Assembly (NCBI GenBank): GCA_022559845.1 | Contig: CM040126.1 | Span: 226,368,641 to 226,432,640, forward strand | Length of the DNA: 64,000 bases | Source: Amorphophallus konjac | Taxonomy: Eukaryota > Streptophyta > Magnoliopsida > Alismatales > Araceae | Direction: 5' to 3' | Shown here: positions 45,457-56,538 of the stretch, piece after piece | Layout of the letters: the number at the start of each line of letters is the position of its first letter | Numbering within the stretch: the stretch's first letter is position 1 | Program-made: the position numbers and the translations under genes | The notes under the pieces: model-generated | Databases searched by the model: none | Told to the model about the DNA's origin: nothing | What the model saw: the letters and a program-made list of their open reading frames with translations, nothing else

Positions 45457-47881
45457 TGTGACGACCCGAGGATCCGAGTACCGGAAAGGAACCGGCGCGT
45501 CTCGAATCTCGGCCCGCCAACCCACGAGCCCGAAGACTCGGAAGGGTAGAAAGGAGTGGTGTGGGGTACAAAAGAAGCTGTAACGACCACAGAGATAGCA
45601 CAATAATCCAAAATAAAATGCATAGAATAATATAAATAAATAAACTGCTACAAGGTCCACAGTGTCTCATGTCCAAAAGAAAGTACAGTCAACAGTAAAG
45701 AAAGTACAACTACACGGGGCATCCCCCGGAGTACAACTACACGGGGCATCCCCCGGCTCTGGCAGACTGGCGACTAACCCTGGCTAGAAGAACCGCGCTG
45801 AAACTCGGCCGCACCTCTCGAAGACCCCGCCTCACCTGAAAAGCAGGGGTGAGCCTCATTTCATTGGCCCAATAGGGATCCCGCGAATCCCCACCTCGCA
45901 CGAGAAGTGAGAAGGTAGAAGGTAACCCTACCTAACAGGAGTACGGTAGAACTAACAAGCTGAAATAAATAAACGGAAAAGCCGCCTACTCTTACAGTAC
46001 CGTACTACAGAACCTCGGTCCAACAAAACACGAGTCCACGCCTGCCAGTGAACAGGAGCACTATCCACAAGAAGAATGACTGGATGCGTCCCCTGACGTC
46101 TTACAACGCGTCACAAGTGTCTAGCTACTACGCCCCGGGCGTGAGACTCAGACACGCAACAAGTACCACAACAAGGACTAGCTGGGGTCGCGCTCGTCAG
46201 CGCGCGCCCTAAGCCCCCAACTACGTGTGCACACACAGACCATCTGCTCTAGGTCGGGTCCTCTAGCTGGTTTTCCCCCCCACCGGACTCTGGTGGCAAA
46301 GGCAAGGGGCCCTACGGTAACCAGCCTAAAAACCGCGTCACACTGGGTCTCGCTCTCCACCACTCCCAGGTGGGTCCACACACGCGTGCGCAGGGAGCTA
46401 CGACTAGTGGACAGGTCACTGGAAGTAAGGACTGACTCTCGGAAACCACCGACTAAACACTAGCAAGGTGCAGAGGTCATCCTCTGTACCACACCGACTC
46501 TCGGTAGCACCAGCCGACGCATCACATCCCGGGATCCCCGCGGCACCCTCGTACAGTCCCCACACGATGCCAAGCATCAGTCGGACCGTAAGACAACACA
46601 AAGGGGTCAGGACCCACTCACCCGGGCTTGATCGGCACGAAACGGCAGACGCGGTCACCGGAGGACCGCCTCCGGTGGTAGCGGTCTGCCCAGGACTGCA
46701 ACCACATGGTAGCGGTCCTCTTGGGACCGCGACCACCCTGGCACCAGAAAAATGAAGGCGGTCGCCTGATGACCGCCTTCACACAGTAGCGGTCCCTAGG
46801 GGACCGCGACCAGGAACCAATGGTCAAAAATGCCTCGAGGCCCGTGTCGGTCCCCACGGTGATAGCGGTCGTCCCAAGACCTCGACCAACAGTCGCGGTA
46901 TGTCGCAAGACCGCGACTAGCCACCGACACTTTAAGGCCTAACGGTCAAAATCCGATGAAGGCGGTCCTCACCTGACCGCTACCATTGATAGCGGTTACT
47001 GGTGAACCGCGATCACCCCGGAAAACCGAGAATAACGGGAAATGGCCGAAAACTCCATTCCACGCCCCAATCACCCCCTGATGATGGGGAAACAAAGGGG
47101 GAGCCCTCCCCAACCCTCCTAGCATGCATCTACCGCCTCGGATCGGCCAAAAATGTGAAGAAACGGCGGATCGGCTCACAAACCCCAAAAACATGGTTTC
47201 ACCCAAACCCGCTCAAAAATGCCCCTCTCGACCTCCCCTCGGCCTACAAAGCACGGGAAACGATGGGATGAGCATGGGGTTTCGTCTCCCTACCTCAATG
47301 GAGTGAAAGCTCCGCCGAATCACCGCCGAAATCAAGGATGAAGCTTTTACTCCCACGAACACCCCGCCTCTCGCCACGAAAAGCACGCCACCGGGACCGC
47401 CTCGCCGTCGCCGCCGCTGCCACGCCGTTGCCGGAGTGAGAGGGGCCGCGTCTCGGTCGCCCGGGGACAAGAAGATCGGCCGCAGGGGAGGGGGAGCTCT
47501 CACGGTTGAAGGAAGGAGGAAGAAGAAGAAAAGAAAAAGGTAAAAGGAAAATAAAAAGAATTGATATATATAGAAAATCCGGAAAATCAGAAAAATCCCG
47601 AAAAATAGAAAAATACACCTCCTCGACCGTCTCGACGCGCTGATCGCAACGGCACCACTCGCGGGTTGGTGAACGACCCAGTTCACCCGCTACAGGGTTC
47701 CGAAGGATTCGCCGAAACCCGTACGCAGAAATCGGAAAACACGCACGGAAAAGCCGCGGACACACTCCGGGCCTCCGAAACGACTCCGGATCGCGCCGAT
47801 CCGAACACGAAAGATGTCCGAAACGAAATTTCAGACACAACAGGGTCGAACACTCCGATAAACCAGATCCGCGACATTACA
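45457..47881 (-). repeat. Element D, LTR 3 (5'-most in element orientation)
   Basis: TGTGACGACC to GACATTACA. It lacks about 30 bp near 47870 that LTR 1 and LTR 2 have, lost between two short ATCCGSGA repeats. TATA box at 47565-47572. Confidence 0.95.
46651..47010. promoter_or_regulatory. Dyad array GCGGTC-N7-GACCGC, LTR 3 (9 units)
   Basis: Same layout as LTR 1 and LTR 2. Damaged arms differ: GACTGC in unit 2, GACCTC in unit 6 and GCGGTA in unit 7, while units 3 and 5 are complete. Confidence 0.75.
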
Positions 47882-48095
47882 GCGGCCCTCCCTCGGCGCG
47901 AGTCCCACCCCGAGTGCTGCCCGCGCCGTTTGAGCTGTTCCCATCACGCCGAGACCCGTCTTCTTTGTCACGCCGACCTCCATCCATGTCGATAGCCTCG
48001 TGCCGATGCCCTCAACAATTCTGAGCCTTATGATCCATTGATACAAGACCCTACCATCATGAGGAGGAGCAATAACCTTCAGTGAGCCCTCGTAG

Positions 48096-48351
48096 GAGCT
48101 AAATCAATGGGGCTCAACCCCCCTACATTATGTAACCCTGTTGGCTTAAGGAGTTCTGCCACTGCATGCTTTCCTATGGCCTTTCCAAGGGGATATTAAT
48201 AAATACCACGATGAGTGGACATTGTCCCACCGGATTGTGATCTTTTTGGATCTCGGGCTACGCCCATTCCTTATTTGGCTTTCATCCCGACACTCCGTGG
48301 ATGGATGACCTATACTCTCCTTTTGGCACAGTCCAAAATAAGGGGAGATGC
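48096..48351 (+). repeat. Direct duplication in the TAT1 LTR region, copy 1
   Basis: Pairs with 49035-49315. Shared blocks: GAGCTAAATCAA, TCTCGGGCTACGCCCATTCC, CACTCCGTKGATGGATGACC and a final ATAAGGGGAKATG. Confidence 0.7.
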
Positions 48352-49034
48352 TTCCGAAATTCATTTGCGATCTTTACTTTATCGAATCGTGTGATGTTTT
48401 CATTAAACCGAGGAATCTACCCCCATTGGGTGTGGCAAAGGCCCTAAGAAAGACTATCTTACTGCTCTTTGTTCATTGTGAGAAGGGGATACACTCATCA
48501 AGATCACATGGTCTCCCTAGACCTTCTGTGGATGAGTTCACCATCACCTTCTACCCTACCTAAGTATCACCATTGACGAGCCCATGAGATCCCATTGAAC
48601 TTGAGAAATCTCCTCAATAGAACCCATAAGCCCCATAACCTCACAAAACTCTCAGAACACCTAAAGAAGCTACTCTCGTCGGCGCAATACAGCCTCCCGG
48701 CGCGGCCCCCTCTCGACGCCAATTCCGCACAGGGTGATGGGCGCGCAGAGACACTGGTCGCATCGACCACACACCAGGCCGATGCCCCCCTTCCGTACTC
48801 ACTGTCGCGCCGAAGCAGGTCATGTCGGGACCCCATCCGCGCCGGCTCATCTTCACGCCAGTTCCCATCCGCGCCGGTTCATCTTGATGCCACCTGTCAC
48901 TCAAACAACCCAATTTCCCAGCAACCTTAATGAGCCTTAAGCTCAATCTAAGCCCAATTTCCTAGCCTCATCAGTCTCCCTGCCTACCTTCATCATATCA
49001 TGGGGGAATCATGTTTCTCTATCCAAGTCTAAGG

Positions 49035-49315
49035 GAGCTAAATCAACGGGGTTTTACCCCCCTCACATTATGCCATTTGACTGCAACGTTTTCTGCTAAC
49101 CCTGCTGACCTTTGGAGTCCTGCCACTGCATGTCCTCCAATGGTTTCTTAAGGGGATATCAATAAACATCATGACAATGGACATTGTCCCGTCATACCTG
49201 GATCCCCTTGAATCTCGGGCTACGCCCATTCCTCCTTTGGTTTCCATCTCGGCACTCCGTTGATGGATGACCTATATTCCCTCTTGGCATAGACCAAGAT
49301 AAGGGGATATGATGC
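49035..49315 (+). repeat. Direct duplication in the TAT1 LTR region, copy 2
   Basis: See 48096-48351. The two copies differ at many positions, so this is an old duplication about 940 bp apart, or two related LTRs side by side. Confidence 0.7.
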
Positions 49316-49688
49316 TGGATTCATTCCGCACATTATTATCATATCTTGCATTGCATGATTATCCACACGCATTTCACATCCCGCAAATGAAGTTAGGATC
49401 GTAGTCTTATCTTGTCTTGCCCCTGGGCATCCTCTCTTGGCAATTAATCAAGGGTTGTCCTCTTTCTTAGAGGACATAATTAACGTCATAACCTTTATTG
49501 TATGATGGACTCCGGGTCCCGACACGAACATCACAATCGACTGACCAAGTCAGATCGAGCGCATAAGAAATTGTCACTCCGGTGACTGGCAGGTCTAATA
49601 AAAAAATAACTAATAAATAAATAAATCCATATAAATAAATAATCAATAAATATAAATAAAGAGTGGAAAAAATTCATCCCCACAAGTT

Positions 49689-49706
49689 TGGCACGCCCGG
49701 TGGGAC
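49689..49706 (+). other. Primer binding site of TAT1
   Basis: TGGCACGCCCGGTGGGAC, starting 4 bp after the LTR end. The form TTTGGCACGCC is typical of Tat-type elements. The priming tRNA is not identified here. Confidence 0.75.
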
Positions 49707-49799
49707 TTGAGTCTCCCTTCATCTCTTTGCCAAGAGAGGATGCCTTCGGGGGCTTCCCCCAAGAATATTGATTGTTTCTCTATTTATCTCAGGTGAACG

Positions 49800-50799
49800 A
49801 TGACGTCATCAGGACTCACCGGTCTTGACTTCAGCCCCGCGATCGTCGCCGGCCACGCTGAACACGGGTACCTGGCAGTACCCATGGCTTTCGGCTCCTT
49901 CCCACCAGCTGTAGGCTTTCCCAACTTCTTGGGGTTGGCCTTTGCCGACATGCTGCAGACGAAACCCTCAAAGCCTACAGAGGAGAAGATTGCGGAGAAA
50001 GTTGAGCCCCCGGAGGCTCGATGCTGTGCTGGCTCGCCCACGAGCCCGTTTCAAGTCGCCAACTGCATGGTGCATCATATTGCTCACGGGGCCCGCCCCG
50101 TCCCTGCCAAGAATTTCGGGAGGCGTCGACACCGGAACCCCCGAAGGAAGGTTGTTGTTGTTGTGACCGGACGTCTCTCCATGTCCGGCAAGTCCATGCT
50201 GGTCGGGGGGGTCCGCATCTTTCTGGATGGACGCCCAGCTCGAGTGAGCCCGGATTGGGTGATCCCCGTAGTGCCTGTCCACAACTCTTATCAGGCTCTT
50301 TCCAGAAGGAGAGTCGAGGAGGAAGAAGCTGGCCACCATGGCCAGAGAAGGTTGGCTCCCCAGCCGAGGAGATTTAAGCAGGTTTGGGTCCCCAAGAAGG
50401 TCCAGCCTGTCTACCAAGATGCACCAGTCCAACACCGCTCCAGATTTACCGGAGCAGATGAGAACAAGCAGAGGGGCCTTGCCCCAAAGAATGAAGAAAC
50501 GGTCGTGGACCCTCAACACTGTGGAAGCTTTAGGGCCTGCGCCCGACAGGCCAACATCCCCGCTGTGAGAGGAAGATTTCAGCAAACTGCCGAAAGAGCT
50601 CGGCTAGCTTACATCCCTCCGATGGGAGGTCGACAACTATCCCCGACCCTACATCCGGGCCGAGGGCAAGAAGAGATGACCAATATGGTCAGAAGCTATT
50701 TTAAGGGATTAGGCAACCCCTCCCTGGGCCAACAACGGCTGTTACAGGCAGCCATGGCTGAAGAGGAACACTGCTCATCAATGGCAGTGGAAGAAGAAG
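49800..50799 (+). CDS. TAT1 N-terminal polyprotein region, function unknown
   Basis: 333 residues from MTSSGLTGLDFSPAIVAG to the solo LTR insertion. There is no match I recognise to a gag core. Visible features: a basic stretch GRRRHRNPRRK, a segment GVRIFLDGRPARVSPDWVIP, and several QxRxxxxPQPRRFKQVW-like basic patches. It precedes, and is fused in frame to, the gag part. Some Tat-lineage (Ogre-type) elements carry an extra ORF of unknown function before gag, and this may be comparable. The start is the first ATG about 95 bp after the primer site. No stop occurs in these 1000 bases, in contrast to the downstream part. Confidence 0.6.
50795..50799. repeat. Target site duplication of the solo LTR (AGAAG), left copy
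   Basis: AGAAG recurs at 53037-53041, directly after the LTR. Confidence 0.85.
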
Positions 50800-52596
50800 T
50801 GATGTGACACAACCTATGACCTAAATTGCAAGCAACACAACAATTTGGCAATGTCACACAAGCGGACTCACTCGCGTTGGCACACTCGGGTCCGTAGGTG
50901 GACCGGCGATGGGGTGAGGGTCCGAGGTTGGACCGGAGGTTTCCAAGGGTACGGCTGGCTTGGGGAGGACCCCTATGGGTTAGGGGTTGCCTAAATTCAC
51001 GGGCGGTCAGCACACCGAAGGCTTGGGTTGAATGATCACTCTCACAACTCACCCGCGGTAGCCACACAATTAAACGATAATTCGGGTTCGGGCACTCTCT
51101 TAACGCCGACGGCACTAAAATGCAATACTAATTAAGCAAAGGAATCCAGCAAAGAGGAGTGTTTAGTGGCTCACCTGATCGGTGTGAAGACACCGATCTC
51201 GGCCGGAGACGAGAGCGAGCGAGGAAGCGTGGGCTTACCCGCACGCCGCGCCGGAGAAGCTTCAATCTGAAATTTCAGATTACATGCACTACACCCCTTG
51301 CAAGGGGGTTGGACTAGGGGTGGGGGTTCAAATTACAACCAAAATATTCCTCCACGCAGGTAGGGGCCTTCAGTCGGCCAAGCGGGGAGGGGAGAAACGG
51401 GGAAAGTATGCCGAATGAAGACCGAGATCGGTTCAGTCTTCTCTCTGCGAGTGCTGACAGTCGGTCGAAGATGTTGCTGTTGTGACTTCCTACGAATTTT
51501 TTTGGGGACGAAACCACTTGGAGAATCTTCGTATCTGGAACAGGGTGACTCCAGAATTTTTTAAATTTCTTCAGGCACCGTTGCTGGTCGGGGTGGGGGC
51601 TTGAACAGGGTGGCAGACCCTCGGATCTGACAGTTTCAGGTTCCCAACAGCAGGAAGAAGATGGTGCCACGACCGCTCCCGAGCTCAGAATCAGGTACCG
51701 CTGGAGTTTTTGGAACCGTTGACGAGTCCTCTTCGAAGAAAGACCGACGGGGATGCCAGCTGATGTTGGGGTCGACCGGTGGGCTCTGAACATTGAGGAG
51801 GGGTCGGTGCAGACTGAGTGGAGGTAGATCCGAGCGCCTGGAGGAAGAAATTAATAACTCTTGCGAACGGATGCCGATTGGAGTTCCGCCTTTTGATTCT
51901 GAAAGTAGACAGGTCGAAGAAGATCTTTTCAGAAGAACTTTTGTCCTGATACACGCTGGATTTGTCGTGGAAGAGCTTCCAATCATGTTCAGGTGCTCTG
52001 TCAGGAGAGCTTCGCGCAGTCAAGGGAGAACGGCTCTCCCGGGCAGCTCGGTGCTCGGACGACAACGAAACCACCGCCGTTGCGAAGAAGACAGGCAGAC
52101 GCTTCCGTGGGTACCTCTTGGGCCTTCAGATTCGCGGGGAGGTCGTTGGGGTGGCCACTGCTAGCAGGTGATCCTCTGCAGGTTGCCAGTCTAGATGGTG
52201 GAAGGTGGGGGTGATGGAGAAGAACAATGGGAGAGTGGAGGAGATGAGAGAGAGGGGGGGCGACCTAGGGCTATGGAGGGAAGGGGGATTTCGAAATTCA
52301 AAGGCCTAGGGAGGTGGAGGGGTGCTTGGGGTAGTGGGAAGGGTGCTTGGGAAAGTGGGAGGGGTAGTTGGGGGTTGGGTGGTGAGGAGAGGATTGGTGG
52401 AGGGGGTCTTGGGAAGGGGGGAGTATTGATGAGGGTTGTGGGGAATGGGAAGAGGCTTTAATGGGGTAGGTGGGGAGTGGAGGTGGTTGGGAAGGGAGGA
52501 GAGAGAAAAATTTTGAAATTGGGGTGGGGAGGAGAGAGAATGGGGTTCACCCCCTTTAGAGAGAGAGAGACGAGAGAGAGATGGGAATCCACCCCT

Positions 52597-52634
<38 letters not shown>

Positions 52635-53036
52635 CTCACAATTGTAGTGGAATTTCAAATTTTCTTTCAATCATTCATTAATTCAAAATGAGGGGAATGG
52701 GGTCCTATATATAGGCAACCCACATTTTACAAAAAGTCCCTGACATTTGACTCGATGACGAATAACCGAGGAAGGTGGGGGGGGCGCCCATGGGCCAGCC
52801 CAATGAATTGGGCCCAATAACAACCTAATCAATCCTAATGACACTCAAACTTAGGTAGATGACTGAATGACCTAGGTACTTGACTCAAATAAAAGGAAAA
52901 TTACAATGACATGACTCAAATAAAATATGAAAATTACATGACTCGATTCAGAAAAATATGACGGACACAATGGACCTATGCCGACGAGCAATCAAAGCTG
53001 TGGAAAAAATGTGAAGGGCGAGAGATGCCCCCATCA
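50800..53036 (-). mobile_element. Solo LTR of an element B relative
   Basis: Plus strand begins TGATGTGACACAAC and ends GCCCCCATCA, the reverse complements of the element B LTR ends. The inverted copy holds the B landmarks: CCTATATATAGG, ACCCACATTTTACAAAAAGT, a GGGGGGCGCCCATGGGCC block, and GACTCAAATAAAAGG. It is clearly diverged from B, so it belongs to another subfamily. Target duplication AGAAG. A solo LTR arises by recombination between the two LTRs of a full element. Confidence 0.88.
52598..52632. repeat. (AG)n microsatellite
   Basis: An uninterrupted AG run in the leader of the solo LTR, where element B has CTCTCT tracts. Confidence 0.9.
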
Positions 53037-53041
53037 AGAAG

Positions 53042-55587
53042 AAGACAGAAGAATGATGTCATCGGTCGATGACAACGGGTATGAAGACGGCTTGGATATT
53101 CAAGCCGATGAAGCTACTCCCCATCGGGAGGAAAGGAGAAGGGTCTCTGTATTTGAAAGGCTCACCTTCCCAGAGAATGCAAGAAGGAGGGTTTGCAGAC
53201 ATAGAAGAAGGATGCAGATTTTCCCCTGCAACATGGTTGGGGTGTCTGGCCACTATGGAAGATTGCCTGAGGAGCCCCAGGAGCTGACCCGGTTGGCCGG
53301 AAGGCCGGGGCCGAGTACTCGAAGGGCAGAAGCCGCAAAAGAAAAGCTGGCGGCAACCAAGGGAAAGCAAACCTGGGCTCACCTCCAACAACATGACAAG
53401 GCCGTTATTCTCACCGCAAATGTGGTGACAGTAGAAGAAGAAGAAGATGTCTTGCTTGACATCCTACCTGAGGGTGCACCTGGCGAGACGACAGAGACTA
53501 TCCCCAACATTGCAGCTATGGACCCGACCGTACTGATGATACTCCAAAGGTACCGCCAAGAGATAGAGCAGCTGAAGAAGCAATTGATGGAGAAGATAGA
53601 GCAGTCTTCGGCATCCAAGCAGCCTGATATGCAGGCCGAGTCATCACGGGGAGCCATCAACCAAAATGACCTCCCACCACTCTACACCCCGCCTTAGCCG
53701 ACAGAACCAAGCTTGGAGACGGCTCAGCAACGCCCGCCACAGTCGCTGATGCCGCCAGTACTGCCACAGGTGCACCATACGCCTCCATTACTGCGTCCTC
53801 CTCCGCAGGCGACCACCCTGGTCACCCCCTACTTGCAACCGGCACATTTCTACCCAGAGCCGGTTGATCCGACTGTCATGAGCAAGATGATGGTGGAAAG
53901 AATGATCGAGCTGAAGCTCGCTAAAAGAAGTGAAGGTGACTATGTCGCATTTGATGCATACAGGGTTCCATACCCGTCGCATCATGCTGCCAAGCGGCTC
54001 CCTCCTGGGATTAGCAAGCCACCAAAATTTGACAAGTTCAACGGGAAGGGATCACCAAAAGAACATGTCGCCTACTACATGACTGTCATGGGTGACCTGG
54101 CCACCGACGAGTCATATTTGCTGAAATTTTTCGGGTCCTCACTCACGGGGCTCGCATTTGAATGGTACTCTAGCCTCCCGGCCGGGTCGATCAGCGACTG
54201 GTCGGACATGCAGAGGAAGTTCAGAGAAAGATTTCATGTCACAGAGAGGGAGGTCACAGTGGCTGAACTCTATTCAACAAGACAGAGGGCAGATGAGACG
54301 GCCCTTGACTACATCAAGAGGTGGAGGAACCTCGGAATGAGATGCAAGCGGCCCCCGCACCAGGAGGGCGCTGTACAAATCTGCAAGCAGAACCTCGGGA
54401 GAGAGGTACTAGAAAAGATGATTGGCATGGAAATTTGGTCGTTCGATCGCCTATATAATGTTGTGGCCGAGGTAGAAGCCTTCCTGGCAAAACCTACCCT
54501 GACATCAAATATTCTCACTACACAAAAGGGCAAGGCAGTAGAGCGGCGCTAGGCACCTAAAGAAGCAAACGCCCTTGATATCAAGGCGTTTGAACAACAA
54601 AAAGACAAAGGCAAGAAGACAGTTGCTCCTCAGCCTGCTAAGATCGAAGATGGCAAAGAAGGCCCATCACTCCGGGACAAGATGAAGAAGGCCTATTCTT
54701 TCCCGAAGGAGAAGACCAGGATCTTGTTTGACTGGGTTACCCAATATGATAAGATCACCCTGCCTGAGCCAAAGAGGCCGGAGGATCTGAAGAGAAGAGA
54801 CAGCCCAAGATTTTGCCCTTACCACCAGATGTTGGGACATCCTATTGAAGACTGTTATGTTTTCAAGGATATTGTCGAAGGCATGGTGAGGAAAGAAGAA
54901 ATAGAGTTGGGGGAATACAAGGTTGACCCTCCACAACCACATGAGGCGCCTCTAAGAAGAGCCTCCGTCAACATGGTCTCTCTATATCAAGGACTACCTG
55001 AGGAGACCGCAGAAGCCAGTACTCAGCACACCTATGAAGCCTGCTTTTTGGCCCCAATGAAAGAACAAGAGGGATGGCAGCAAGTCGCTGCAAGAACCAA
55101 GAAGAAGGGCACGTCTCGCCCAACAGTGGGGGCACATATTCGTGGCATCACACCACGACCCCCTTTGCCAGTGGCAACACCTGTGTGGACCAACCAACCT
55201 GTAGTCATCAGCATACCTACCCACAACCGGAGGAGGTAGACTCCGTTGCCGGTAGTCAAGGGAATTAGTCCAGAAGCTCAGCGGCTACAGGACTACATAA
55301 ATGGGCTAGATGAATATGTACAGCCTGAGCTAGAGCCTCTACTAGTATGGGACCATGTCCCATGGCAGGAGCTAGAACAGCTTTCACTAAAGCAAGAAGA
55401 GGAAGCTGGTAAAGCATTAGACAAGGATGGCAGCCTGTTCTGGGGGCAAGCGCCAGCCGAAGAAAAGAAAAGAAGACAAAGAAATAAAAGAAGAGCCAGC
55501 AAGGCCACAAAGGGTATAATCCTTTCTTGCAACACCCTCTCTGCTCTGTTCAATTTGCCTGGTGAGCAGGATGAAGAAGAGATATGA
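53042..55587 (+). pseudogene. gag: TAT1 gag region, with four in-frame stops
   Basis: Continues the 49800 frame. It has RRRVSVFERLTFPENARRR, a pattern common in Tat gag proteins, then a coiled-coil-like stretch (RYRQEIEQLKKQLMEKIEQ) and a Pro-rich linker. The capsid-like core starts near 54001 (PPGISKPPKFDKFNGKGS, then AYYMTVMGDLATDESY, FEWYSSLPAGSISDW, MQRKFRERFHV, DYIKRWRNLGMRC). A knuckle-like motif CPYHQMLGHPIEDC lies near 54815, with the C-H-H-C spacing seen in Tat elements. Stops: TAG 53695, TAG 54550, TAG 55237, TGA 55585. All lie in one frame, so the copy decayed by point changes rather than indels. Confidence 0.85.
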
Positions 55588-56538
55588 TTCACACCCACCG
55601 CTAAGGAAAGTCAGGCCGAAGTCGCAACTGCTGCACATGCAACTCGGTCAGGCCGATGATGGGGGCATCAACCGCCCGCCAACCACAACATTATCTTCAA
55701 GGGGGAACAACCCTATAAAATACCCCCTCCGGAGGCTAGGGGAGTCCAGATCCCTCCTCCGTCATGCCTATACAACTAGAGTGGGGGCAGCAGTCCCACT
55801 CCTTCCTTCCTAGAATTTGTAAAGATGTCAAAGGGGAAGCAACTCTGCTAGGAGGTCGAACCAGCAACTGAGGGCATTCACCCGCAACTCTAGCAATCTT
55901 CCGAATTGTCGAAGGAAGCAGAAGCTCGCCCGACAGCAGTCAGTGAAGGACGGCAAGGAGACGACCCCAAGCAGAAGGGTGCAGTTTTCGAGTCCGATGA
56001 GGCAGGCCCATTAGGGGCCACAGTCCAAGACTCTTCCAAACCCATGTGGGCAGAAGAAATGAAGCTATCCAATGTCTGAGCAGGAAGTTGGGTGGTCAAG
56101 CTATTAAAAAAGCTCACGGTAAGATTTACTATCTAGGAAATCCTCTCTCTGAGTGAAGAGACCCGACAGGCGATTATTACTGCTTTGCAGACGCCTGCTC
56201 AATATGAAGCCTGCCTAGCTGAGGCACTACCGGAGGCCAGCATGACCTTCACTCAGGAGGACATGTTGCTCCCCACTACCAGCCACAGCAGACCTCTGTA
56301 TATGAGGGGACATCTAAATGGCTGGGAGTTGAACAGAATCCTGGTGGATCCCAGGGCGGCTGTCAACATCCTGCCCTACAGGATATATGAGAGGCACTAC
56401 TTCAACGTGCGTCTCCAAAAGGTCGGGGATTTGCTTATTACCGGCTTCAACCAAAAGTGTGAAGTGCCGCTATGAGTAGCAGACTTCACACTCACTCTAT
56501 CGAACTTTGTTACGAAGGTGCAGTTTCATATCATCGAT
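55588..56538 (+). pseudogene. pro: TAT1 gag-protease linker and protease N-terminal part
   Basis: Same frame, with several stops up to about 56150, then an open stretch from 56185: MTFTQEDMLLPTTSHSRPLY and the protease active-site segment NRILVDPRAAVNILP (about 56335-56380). Tat proteases usually have Asp-x-Gly-Ser/Ala at this site; here the Gly codon reads Arg, probably inactivating. It ends QFHIID at the element C insertion. Confidence 0.8.
56534..56538. repeat. Target site duplication of element C (TCGAT), left copy
   Basis: TCGAT recurs at 62777-62781 after the right LTR of element C. Confidence 0.92.

Larger units (their letters stand above)
30687..47881 (-). mobile_element. Element D: tandem dimer of a Del/Tekay chromovirus (LTR-internal-LTR-internal-LTR)
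   Basis: Three LTRs of about 2.4-2.46 kb (30687-33142, 38073-40527, 45457-47881) separate two internal regions of about 4.9 kb, all on the minus strand. Each internal region has an initiator-Met primer site and a polypurine tract at the proper ends. The only target duplication is GCGGC outside the outer LTRs. One integration followed by unequal crossing-over between the LTRs of two sister copies explains this best. Both internal regions share a TAG in integrase (34035 and 41420) but carry different other stops, so the duplication came after that mutation. Confidence 0.93.
47887..49684 (+). repeat. TAT1 5' LTR region (start not resolved)
   Basis: It ends CATCCCCACA at 49684, 4 bp before the primer site. 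It contains a direct duplication (48096-48351 and 49035-49315), GCGCCGGTTCA boxes near 48838 and 48878, an inverted repeat GTCAC/GTGAC near 49575 and an AAATAAAT-rich end (49600-49665). The left part joins 30686 once element D is discounted, so the LTR, or several stacked LTR-like units, extends into the 30-kb region. Confidence 0.6.

Noticed and set aside
30687..47881. Element D as two independent neighbouring insertions
   Set aside because: Independent insertions would give two target duplications and four LTRs. Only three LTRs and one duplication are present, and both copies share a private stop.
52978..53041. Start of the 52978 ORF inside the solo LTR
   Set aside because: The first 22 or so codons are LTR sequence; the real coding part begins at 53042, where the TAT1 frame resumes.
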